From positions 1 to 12,457 of the forward strand of contig DRMA01000101.1 in NCBI GenBank assembly GCA_011375245.1: a DNA stretch of 12,457 bases, in the 5' to 3' direction. The position numbers and the translations under genes were made by a program. Origin of the DNA: Thiothrix sp. (GTDB lineage: Bacteria > Pseudomonadota > Gammaproteobacteria > Thiotrichales > Thiotrichaceae). Below the pieces are notes generated by a model. The model was not told where the DNA came from, made no database searches, and saw only the letters and a list, made by a program, of their open reading frames with translations. Shown in pieces: positions 1 to 6,171 of the stretch (position 1 is its first letter; each line of letters opens with the position of its first letter).

Positions 1-193
1 TACCCACAGCGTCGCTCAGATGCATCTACTACTTGCTATTTTCACTACAAAGGCAATCACCCCACTAAAAACTTATTATTTTCAATACGTTATCAACGGC
101 ATTAAGCCATTAGAACCCTTTATTTAGCGCAAAAAATACGCTCTTTCTACTTAAAATAATCCATGAAAGCGATTTTCTGCGCCTAAAAAAAGC

Positions 194-269
194 GTCTTCT
201 CATTAGAATGGCTCTCCATTCTGTGCCTGAGTGCGTGTAAAAAAAGTGCATCCTCAGCATTGAGAAGAC
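194..269. ncRNA. Candidate structured leader or antisense RNA with a three-way junction
   Basis: Three inverted repeats nest to give a closed three-way junction. The outer stem is GTCTTCTCA (194-202) with TGAGAAGAC (261-269), 9 bp. Hairpin 2 is AGAATGG (205-211) with CCATTCT (216-222), closing a CTCT loop. Hairpin 3 is CTGAG (227-231) with CTCAG (253-257), continued by TGC (232-234) with GCA (248-250). Junction linkers are only 2, 4 and 3 nt. It ends about 17 nt before the ribosome binding site of the helicase gene. On the minus strand the outer stem is followed by GC and then seven T (191-185), which resembles an intrinsic terminator, so a counter-transcribed RNA is also possible. Function is inferred; it does not match the hammerhead core. 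Confidence 0.4.
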
Positions 270-286
270 CCTGCGAATAAAAAAAA

Positions 287-291
287 TAAGG
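287..291 (+). promoter_or_regulatory. Ribosome binding site of the helicase gene
   Basis: An AAGGA sequence lies 8 nt before the ATG at 300. It supports that start over the in-frame ATG at 318 (residue 7). Confidence 0.6.
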
Positions 292-299
292 ATATTCTC

Positions 300-2447
300 A
301 TGGCTATAATCGCCACTATGAAACGGATTGTTTCATTTATCACACCTGTAGAAAAACGTGCGCCTGTTGTTAAACCACTCAGTAAGACCATTAACCAAGA
401 TTTTTTAGGCGATGCCATACGTGATGTATTGTCCATTCGCAAAGGCTTGATTGTTAAAGCCCCGATGGGCTGTGGTAAAACCACCGCCATTAAAAATCTG
501 CTTAACGATCTGGGTCAACAAGCCTGTTTTGCTATGATGACCCCACGGGAAAAACTCAATCGTGCCATGGCAAAAGAACTCGGCGCAAATTTCTATAAAG
601 ACGTACTGAGCGAGCCTAACCGCGCTAAAGCCAAGATCATGGCGCAACGTGTCGTCGGTACTTTGCAATTTTTTAGAACGCTTCTCAATGAATTTCCTGA
701 CTTAAAAAACCAATATCAATTTGTCATTATGGATGAATCCCAATCCATTGCCACGATGTTGGTCGATTCAGTCACCCAACATCAAGAAGAAGTCTTGGAA
801 GCAACCAAACAAATCTGCCACCACGCGCAACATGTGATTGCAATGGATGCCCATGCAGGCGGTGAAACGGATGTTTTAATGAAGAGTTTGCTCAATGACG
901 AAGCGCCTTTTCGCTTAATCAATGAAGCCAAACCGTGGCGCAAGATCAACGTAGATTTACTCACAGGGGAAAACTACATCGCCCGCCAACACGCCAGCGA
1001 TACCTTACAAATCGAAGCCATTAATACAGGCAAACGCATTGTTATTTGTTCATCCAGTGCGAGTTATTGTCAATCACGTTATGACGTTTTATCAGCCATG
1101 TATCCCGACAAGCATATTGGGGTGATTACCGCCAAAAACACACATGAAGCACAAGCCTTAATGGAACAACCTGATTTAATTCAAAACTATGATGTACTGA
1201 TTCTTTCTCCTGCGGTTGCCATTGGTATCTCGTTTTCACTGAAAAATCATATGCATTGCTGTTTTGGATTGTTCCCCAATGGACGCAATATGCCTGATTC
1301 CGATACAGCGATTCAAATGCTGGCACGACTACGGTCGCTTATCGACAATCAATGGATTATTTGCTTAGATGATCAACGTGCGGTGTATTCACATATGCCC
1401 ACGATTCCCGAAGAAATTGGTCAAGCGGTGATTAAACGCTTTGAACGCACCCTTTTTGTCACAGGACTTGAACAAGACCTATCCCATACCAGTGACCAAT
1501 TAATCACCCTCTACCAAACCTGCGAATACAACCGTCGTGACAATAAAAACCACTACAACCGTTATTTTCTACAACGTTTAGCTGAAATGGACGTACAACT
1601 TCAGTATCGACCTATTGATCAAATCGTTATCAATAACGACTCCATACAACACACCGAAAAAGCCAAGAAAACCCAGCAACAACATCACGAACAGGCGAAA
1701 ACAGAGAGCCATGAAATTGATAGCACACGCTTTAAACAATTGGATAAAGCTTTAATCTATCATCCCGAAACCGTATCCGAAGAAGACAAAGACTCACATG
1801 CGGGCTTTCTGTTCCGCCAAAAATACCAACTGCCCGAATGGGAAATGAGTACAGAACAAAAAAATCATTACCTGTATCTGGATGCGATCCATGCCCTTGA
1901 AAAATGCGAATGTCGCGAGATTATGCAAGCGGATAGAGCCTTTATTCGTGAAATCAGCAAGCATCAATTAAGTAGTCCTATCAGTATTATTAGCGAACAA
2001 CATAACCTCTTATTACTGCATAAATTATTAAGCTACACCAACGACTATATGGATGGTACACCGTATACGCATCAAAGCTTACGCAATGGCAAACTGGTCA
2101 AATTTGTCGGTCGCCATTATCGAGAAATCGTTGCTTTAGATGTGATTGATTTACCCAAACAATGGAAACGAAAACCTGCCTTACTGATGAATTTGCTGTT
2201 GAAAAAAGTGGGGTACACGGTGAAAAATAGTCGCAAAGCCAATGGTAAACGTAATAAAAAAGGTAATTGCTGTTTCGATTATACCTTTAGCGCACAGGCA
2301 ATCACGGAGATTGAACAACTTTGCCAACAACGCCAGCAGGCGCAACAGACGTGGAGAGATACGATAGTGGGACAAATAATCTGTCTAGAAAAAAGAGTTA
2401 GTGGTACACAGAAACCGCGCTGCAATAAGCTAAAACCATGCTTTTAA
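300..2447 (+). CDS. Superfamily 2 helicase, origin-binding / plasmid replication (CyRepA1-like) type
   Basis: Predicted cytoplasmic ATP-dependent DNA helicase of 715 aa, related to the herpesvirus origin-binding helicase and the CyRepA1 plasmid replication proteins. What is seen: Walker A APMGCGKT (residues 54-61); Walker B / DExx box VIMDESQ (142-148); a motif-V-like SPAVAIGISF (303-312); and motif VI QMLARLR (339-345), which matches the Q-x2-x-R-x-R pattern of the UL9 group. The C-terminal half (about 400-715) is charged, has a KAKKTQQQHHEQAK-rich stretch near residue 460, and no recognised domain; it may bind DNA. There are no membrane segments or signal peptide. The gene stands alone, convergent to the nap-like operon, with a structured leader before it and a very long palindrome after it. 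The family assignment rests on motif recognition by eye; a role in starting replication of an integrated plasmid-like unit is inference. Confidence 0.7.
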   Translation: MAIIATMKRIVSFITPVEKRAPVVKPLSKTINQDFLGDAIRDVLSIRKGLIVKAPMGCGKTTAIKNLLNDLGQQACFAMMTPREKLNRAMAKELGANFYKDVLSEPNRAKAKIMAQRVVGTLQFFRTLLNEFPDLKNQYQFVIMDESQSIATMLVDSVTQHQEEVLEATKQICHHAQHVIAMDAHAGGETDVLMKSLLNDEAPFRLINEAKPWRKINVDLLTGENYIARQHASDTLQIEAINTGKRIVICSSSASYCQSRYDVLSAMYPDKHIGVITAKNTHEAQALMEQPDLIQNYDVLILSPAVAIGISFSLKNHMHCCFGLFPNGRNMPDSDTAIQMLARLRSLIDNQWIICLDDQRAVYSHMPTIPEEIGQAVIKRFERTLFVTGLEQDLSHTSDQLITLYQTCEYNRRDNKNHYNRYFLQRLAEMDVQLQYRPIDQIVINNDSIQHTEKAKKTQQQHHEQAKTESHEIDSTRFKQLDKALIYHPETVSEEDKDSHAGFLFRQKYQLPEWEMSTEQKNHYLYLDAIHALEKCECREIMQADRAFIREISKHQLSSPISIISEQHNLLLLHKLLSYTNDYMDGTPYTHQSLRNGKLVKFVGRHYREIVALDVIDLPKQWKRKPALLMNLLLKKVGYTVKNSRKANGKRNKKGNCCFDYTFSAQAITEIEQLCQQRQQAQQTWRDTIVGQIICLEKRVSGTQKPRCNKLKPCF

Positions 2448-2534
2448 GCTAAAATAACATGCCCTTTATGGCTATAAAATCAAGGGTGGGTCAATGGCAA
2501 CTTCACGGGTACACATGCACCAGAAAACCCACAG

Positions 2535-2782
2535 ACGATTAAGCGACAATAAATAACATCGCTGGATAACCCTGATTGCTCGTCATTCGTCGTATAGGAC
2601 TATCAACTAAATCCTAGGTGACAACCGATCCAGAAACAAGCCTTATTTTAAACGCGCTACGCAGCGTTTAAAATAAGGCTTGTTTCTGGATAGAACGCCA
2701 CCTAAAAAAGTTAATAGACCGATACGACGAATGATGAGCAAGCAAGAACACCCCGCAATAACATTCATTGTCGCTTAACCGT
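2535..2782. repeat. Roughly 248-bp nested imperfect palindrome (MITE-like or origin-like)
   Basis: Successive inverted-repeat arms share one centre near 2659. Outer arms 2535-2554 and 2763-2782 match at 18 of 20. Arms 2577-2595 and 2722-2740 match at 18 of 19. Arms 2597-2608 and 2709-2720 match at 10 of 12. TAGGTG at 2615-2620 pairs with CACCTA at 2699-2704. The core, 2628-2655 with 2664-2691, is a perfect 28-bp inverted repeat around an 8-nt loop (GCTACGCA). The parts between arms also match above chance. Ends show no clear target-site duplication, and the element codes for nothing. It could be a degenerate MITE, a replication-related site for the neighbouring helicase, or a long-hairpin RNA. 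Confidence 0.85.
2628..2691. repeat. Perfect 28-bp inverted repeat, core of the long palindrome
   Basis: Two perfect 28-nt arms flank the loop GCTACGCA at 2656-2663. The stem can form on either strand. No T-run follows on either side, so it is not a textbook intrinsic terminator, although a stem this long would still stall or block polymerases. Confidence 0.95.
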
Positions 2783-2842
2783 ATGGAGTATCAGCATCGA
2801 AGACCTCCACTCGGAAATCTAAGCAAGCAATAAAATCAACCA

Positions 2843-3448
2843 TCATATGTTTATCTCACTATTTTTTTTATTTTCTTGCGCAAGGCTACGTCTACCTTGT
2901 TTTAATTTTTTACGTTGAAAAAGACTAACACCGATTAAAAGCACTAGAACAAAAATAACAATGCCACCTAATAAGCCAATCGGCAGTGGATTACCAACAC
3001 GTAATGGAAAATCAATGGTGTAAGGTTCGCCTTCTTCTTCAAATTCGGCGGTAATAATGTAATTTCCCTCCTCGCGGAAGACAAACCCTTGGCGATAAAC
3101 ACTGTCATCCAAAACCTGCGCACCAAGTTGTTCCTTCTCAGCACCAAACCAACGATCGTCGCGTACGGTAAATGTCACTTTAGCTTGCAAGGGTTTATTG
3201 GTATCAAGGTGGTTGGCATAGAGATGAATACGTCCTGCTTCATTGGGTTTGGGAAAAGCAGGATAAACCATTGCAGTGACAAAATACTTGCCAATTTGGG
3301 TTTCCAAATTCATGCTGGGTGGGGTGTTAGAATCCTCATTTAAGCTGTAAGCAGGTCTGCCAAGAATATGATGGGCATCGGCAACCGTAATGCAACAATA
3401 GAGTAATAACATCAAAGCAAGATGTGGAAAATTTCGTTTTGTTTTCAT
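2843..3448 (-). CDS. Membrane-anchored periplasmic protein, FixH/YtkA-like, function unknown
   Basis: Last gene of the nap-like operon; 201 aa from the ATG at 3448. A GTG at 3457 is in frame three codons earlier and is an alternative start. The reading frame also extends back to 3520, but that part lies inside the preceding gene and the signal peptide points to the later start. Residues 1-25 form a signal peptide (ALMLLLYCCITVADA, then HH). Residues 26-152 look like an extracytoplasmic beta-sandwich domain of the FixH/YtkA kind, with phrases such as KVTFTVRDDRWF and EEGNYIITAEFEEEGEPY. A single membrane helix at about 155-176 is followed by a basic cytoplasmic tail (QRKKLKQGRR). No heme or Fe-S motif is seen. 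It starts 22 nt after the stop of the second NapG-like gene. The operon position suggests a role in assembly or metal handling for the membrane complex, but this is only inferred. Confidence 0.6.
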   Translation of the reverse strand: MKTKRNFPHLALMLLLYCCITVADAHHILGRPAYSLNEDSNTPPSMNLETQIGKYFVTAMVYPAFPKPNEAGRIHLYANHLDTNKPLQAKVTFTVRDDRWFGAEKEQLGAQVLDDSVYRQGFVFREEGNYIITAEFEEEGEPYTIDFPLRVGNPLPIGLLGGIVIFVLVLLIGVSLFQRKKLKQGRRSLAQENKKNSEINI

Positions 3449-3470
3449 TTTTTTCACAAAATTATGGGAA

Positions 3471-4085
3471 TTAACTCGCGATGACATGCTCGGTAACCGT
3501 GCCTTTGGTACGTTTAACAATACGAATGGGTAAGCTTGGATGCGGACAAACTTCTACACACAAACCACAGCCTACACAGGCATTTTGTACAATGGGTTGG
3601 TACTGATTCCAACGTTTAAATTTAATGCCTTTTTCACCTAAGGGACAAATGGCAACACAAGCCCCACAAACGCCACGATCTACCCAAGGATAACAAGCAC
3701 TGCGATCAATTTGCGAGATTCCCATCGTGATCTGATCCCGCGCGACGACGGTAAGCGCATTAGTTGGACAGACTTCCATGCACTTTGCACACAAGGTACA
3801 GGCTTTTTCTTCAGGATTAATATACGGAGTATTCGCTTTTGCACCACCATCACGTTGATGAAATTGAATACAACGTGGTGGACAAACTTCACCGCATAAA
3901 CCACAGCCAATACAAGCTGCATTAAATGCTTGTTCGTCGTTTAATGCACCAGGAGGACGAAGATGTCGTTTGGGATTAATAGGTGTTTCAGGAGTCATTA
4001 AACGACTTATTCCAATCGGTATTACGCCTGAAGCCAATAGGCTGGCAGAATAAACAAGCAACTTCAGCGTGCTACGACGTTTCAT
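3471..4085 (-). CDS. NapG-like Tat-exported ferredoxin-type protein, second copy
   Basis: Polyferredoxin of 204 aa that should pass electrons from the NapH quinol dehydrogenase toward periplasmic partners. The N-terminus KRRSTLK is a Tat-type signal with T in place of the usual F, followed by a hydrophobic stretch (9-27). Four cysteine clusters for 4Fe-4S centres are visible: C58/C61/C64/C68 with C72 nearby, C96/C99/C102/C106, C131 with C140/C143/C147, and C170/C173/C176/C180. The layout matches NapG/MauM rather than the shorter cytoplasmic NapF. The ATG at 4085 has a strong AAGGAG 7 nt upstream and overlaps the end of napH by 14 bp, so the two are co-translated. It is clearly diverged from the NapG encoded on the other side of napH (different spacer after the third cluster, longer tail) but shares the LRPPGAL sequence before cluster one. 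Confidence 0.85.
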   Translation of the reverse strand: MKRRSTLKLLVYSASLLASGVIPIGISRLMTPETPINPKRHLRPPGALNDEQAFNAACIGCGLCGEVCPPRCIQFHQRDGGAKANTPYINPEEKACTLCAKCMEVCPTNALTVVARDQITMGISQIDRSACYPWVDRGVCGACVAICPLGEKGIKFKRWNQYQPIVQNACVGCGLCVEVCPHPSLPIRIVKRTKGTVTEHVIAS

Positions 4086-5100
4086 GATTATTCTCCTTGG
4101 CGTGTGCTTGGCGATATTGTCGTCCTAAATGACCATGCCCTTGGTAGGCAATGTCTTTTGGGCTGATATAAAACGTCATGGCATCGGTCGGACAAGCGGC
4201 AATACAAGCACCACAGTTATTACATTCTTGCCCAAATTGATCACGTAAAGGATCTAAGCCAAATTCACACGCCACATTACATTTAACACAATCTGTACAT
4301 TCTTCAACAATACGTTTAATACGCACTAAACGAAACCGCCCAAGTAAGGAATACAATGCGCCACCAGGGCAAAGGTAACGGCAAAAACCACGGCGAGCGA
4401 CTAAAAGATCAAATAATAACGTCAGCAAAAAGAACACTGCACCTGCGCCAAAACCACTTAAGGCAATGCTGTAATAAATTTCACGTCCCACTATCGCAGG
4501 TGGATACATGGAAGCAAAAATCACAGATCCTGTGATCATCGAAATAATAATCCCAAGTGCCAAGACAAGGTATTTTAAACGGCGATCAAAGTGTTTATTA
4601 CCCAGACGTATTCCCGATTTTCTTAGCAAAAACCCTAGGTTGCTATTAAGTTCATAAAGAAAAGTTGCAGGGCAAATCCAACCACAAAAAAATCGTCCTA
4701 GCAGGACTGTCAATAAAATGGGAATCAATGCGGTGAGTATAAAAGGCCAATAGAGCTTTAAGCTTGCGGCAATTTGCCCAACAATTGCCAGCGGATCGCT
4801 CAGTTGTAAACCTGCAAATGTCCCCGACCATGTGTTGCCTTTTAAACCATCTAATTGCTTTTCTGGGTCGGAAACAAAAGGTGAGGTAAGCGTTTCCATT
4901 ACATCATAAACATGCTTTTCGCTTGGACTTAGCAAGTCATAACCATGTGCGGCGACATAGGTTTGGTAAACATGTAAAAAGGGGATTAAAATCAACAAGC
5001 TAAACACAAGGCTTAAACTTAGCCAACGCAATTTATTAAGGTGTTTCCAGAGAAAATAAGGTTTTTCCCTTGCCGTAACAGTGTGAGTTATTTTGTTCAT
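4072..5100 (-). CDS. napH: NapH quinol dehydrogenase membrane component
   Basis: Integral membrane protein of 342 aa with cytoplasmic 4Fe-4S clusters; with NapG it takes electrons from quinol. Predicted helices lie at about 26-48, 117-138, 175-198 and 212-234. The NapH signatures are both present: CGWICP (139-144) and CRYLCPGG (240-247), the CxxxCP motifs at the membrane face. The C-terminal domain has two ferredoxin clusters, C268/C271/C274/C278 and C293/C296/C299/C303. An unusually long loop (about 50-115) between helices 1 and 2 faces outside, and the protein is longer than the roughly 290 aa of typical NapH. The start codon overlaps the napG stop as ATGA, so translation is coupled. Related NosR/RdxA proteins share the motifs, but the NapG neighbours favour NapH. 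Confidence 0.88.
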   Translation of the reverse strand: MNKITHTVTAREKPYFLWKHLNKLRWLSLSLVFSLLILIPFLHVYQTYVAAHGYDLLSPSEKHVYDVMETLTSPFVSDPEKQLDGLKGNTWSGTFAGLQLSDPLAIVGQIAASLKLYWPFILTALIPILLTVLLGRFFCGWICPATFLYELNSNLGFLLRKSGIRLGNKHFDRRLKYLVLALGIIISMITGSVIFASMYPPAIVGREIYYSIALSGFGAGAVFFLLTLLFDLLVARRGFCRYLCPGGALYSLLGRFRLVRIKRIVEECTDCVKCNVACEFGLDPLRDQFGQECNNCGACIAACPTDAMTFYISPKDIAYQGHGHLGRQYRQAHAKENNHETS

Positions 5101-5672
5101 GCGTGATGCTCAGGAATAATGCGAATGGCTTGAGGTAATTGAATGCAAGAGCGTTCACATAAACCACAGCCAACGCATTGATCAGTAATAACAGGTTGTT
5201 CTAAACGTTGTACTTTGATTGCCACATCTTGTAGAGGGCAGGCACGATAACAAACACCGCAGGTTTTACCTTGATAAGACAAGCAAAGGTGAGTATCAAC
5301 ATGTGCTTTACCCATTTTGACGTTAGAAAGAATGGGGTCTAGTTTATATTCAATCTTGCTAATGGCATCGGTTGGACAAACATCGCCACATTTCATGCAT
5401 AAAATACAAGCCTGATTACGCGGGATAATATAAGGCGTATCAATGGAGGCGATGCCATTCTCTACACCAAAATAATTAATACAGTGATTCGGACAGGCTT
5501 CGCCACATTGACCGCAGCGAATACAGCGCTTTTCAAAATCGTCCTCGGCTAATGCACCTGGGGGACGCAAGTAGCGTAAGGTATCGCGTCGTTTTGCGCT
5601 AAGTGCTGTTTCAGGGGCGAGTGCTGTGAGTGTACTTGCCGCTAAACTGGCGAGGAATGTTCGTCGCTTCAT
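5097..5672 (-). CDS. napG: NapG Tat-exported ferredoxin-type protein
   Basis: Periplasmic polyferredoxin of 191 aa, partner of NapH. The N-terminus MKRRTFLASLAAS is a classic twin-arginine signal. Cysteine clusters: C50/C53/C56/C60 (C64 nearby), C89/C92/C95/C99, C130 with C138/C141/C145, and C166/C169/C172/C176, giving four 4Fe-4S centres. The ATG at 5672 is chosen over the adjacent TTG at 5675 because GAGGT lies 8 nt before the ATG and the Tat signal starts directly after it. It follows the DsrC-like gene by 17 nt and overlaps napH by 4 bp. It shares RPPGAL and overall layout with the second NapG-like protein downstream of napH. Confidence 0.9.
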   Translation of the reverse strand: MKRRTFLASLAASTLTALAPETALSAKRRDTLRYLRPPGALAEDDFEKRCIRCGQCGEACPNHCINYFGVENGIASIDTPYIIPRNQACILCMKCGDVCPTDAISKIEYKLDPILSNVKMGKAHVDTHLCLSYQGKTCGVCYRACPLQDVAIKVQRLEQPVITDQCVGCGLCERSCIQLPQAIRIIPEHHA

Positions 5673-5689
5673 CAATGCTTACCTCGGGT

Positions 5690-6016
5690 TTATCCCGTAC
5701 TCCATGCACGTGGTCGCTTCATTCCAGCAATTTTGCAGGCTTGCTTTACGTAACCATATGGAAAGAGTTTAAAAAGACGTTTTTTTGCTTCTTTTTTATT
5801 GCTTTGGGTTTCGGTGGCAAGGTACTCCGTGACGTGGCGAACATCTGGAATAACGCCATGTTCACTATAATAATGTCGCATAAATTTTAAAATTTTCCAA
5901 TGCGTATCATTTAACGCAATATTTTCTTCTTCGCTTAATGCTTTGGCAACCTCATCCGACCAGTCATCTGGATCAATGAGATAGCCTTCAGGATCACGTT
6001 CTACTTGTATATTCAT
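5690..6016 (-). CDS. DsrC/TusE-family sulfur-relay protein with only one conserved cysteine
   Basis: Small cytoplasmic protein of 108 aa. DsrC carries sulfur as a trisulfide in sulfite reduction and sulfur oxidation; TusE serves in tRNA thiolation. Family features are clear: DPEGYLIDPDDWS near the N-terminus, a helical middle with LNDTHWKILKFMRHYY, and the C-terminal arm PYGYVKQACKIAGMKRPRAW. In true DsrC the arm holds two cysteines 11 residues apart, the second being penultimate. Here the inner one is present (C94) but the outer position is W105, and the protein ends in STG. TusE keeps the outer cysteine instead, so this fits neither group. The ATG at 6016 is preferred to the frame's earlier ATG at 6049, because AGGAA precedes it and homologous sequence begins there. 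It sits between the catalytic subunit and napG, which ties it to this electron-transfer system rather than to tRNA modification. Confidence 0.85.
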   Translation of the reverse strand: MNIQVERDPEGYLIDPDDWSDEVAKALSEEENIALNDTHWKILKFMRHYYSEHGVIPDVRHVTEYLATETQSNKKEAKKRLFKLFPYGYVKQACKIAGMKRPRAWSTG

Positions 6017-6072
6017 TTTATTTTTTCCTACCTTTTTTGAAGCTACCATCTAAAGCTGTAAAAGTATTCTAT

Positions 6073-6137
6073 GTAGATCGGGTTAATGCAACTAACCTAT
6101 TGATTTGTCGGGTTACGCTAAAGCTAACCCGACCTAC
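6073..6137. repeat. BIME-like pair of REP hairpins
   Basis: Two short palindromes point toward each other, each starting with the GTAG tetranucleotide typical of RAYT-mobilised REPs. The first reads GTAG then ATCGGGTTA on the plus strand (6073-6085), with TAACC returning at 6093-6097. The second is on the minus strand: GTAG at 6137-6134, then GTCGGGTTA (6133-6125) pairing with TAACCCGAC (6115-6107) over a short loop. The outer arms 6073-6085 and 6125-6137 match at 12 of 13. It fills much of the 155-nt gap between napA and the DsrC-like gene and may stabilise or attenuate the operon transcript. No RAYT gene is in the window. Confidence 0.75.
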
Positions 6138-6171
6138 CACGACCATAGTCTTTTGCGTGTGAGAGCGGAAA

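Larger units (their letters stand above)
1..299. other. Leader / intergenic stretch upstream of the helicase gene
   Basis: No complete gene is seen here. Two forward frames are open from the left edge: frame 1 runs 34 codons to a stop at 103-105, and frame 2 runs 41 codons to a stop at 125-127. Either could be the tail of a gene entering from the left, but neither peptide was recognised. The rest is AT-rich and carries three A-tracts, at 185-191, 239-245 and about 279-286. A TAAAAT-like sequence at 152-157 could be a -10 element, but no good -35 was found. The structured part, 194-269, is listed separately. Confidence 0.4.
2448..2842. other. Convergent intergenic region with long palindrome
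   Basis: This 395-nt gap separates the ends of two convergent genes. No credible open frame or RNA gene was found. It is filled mainly by the 2535-2782 palindrome. A weak CCCTT/AAGGG inverted repeat just after the helicase stop has no T-run, and a 5-bp TGGAG/CTCCA hairpin lies at 2784-2788/2805-2809. No standard intrinsic terminator for either gene was seen; the large palindrome could serve as one in both directions. Confidence 0.6.

Noticed and set aside
1..127. C-terminus of a transposase or other upstream gene
   Set aside because: Two frames are open from the edge but neither peptide could be matched to a family with any confidence.
194..269. Hammerhead-type ribozyme
   Set aside because: There is a three-way junction, but the linkers lack the CTGANGA and GAAA core sequences.
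2628..2691. Standard intrinsic terminator
   Set aside because: The stem is far longer than usual and no T-run follows on either strand.
3471..4085. Calling the second polyferredoxin NapF
   Set aside because: It has a Tat-like signal and the four-cluster layout of NapG, whereas NapF is cytoplasmic and has no such signal.
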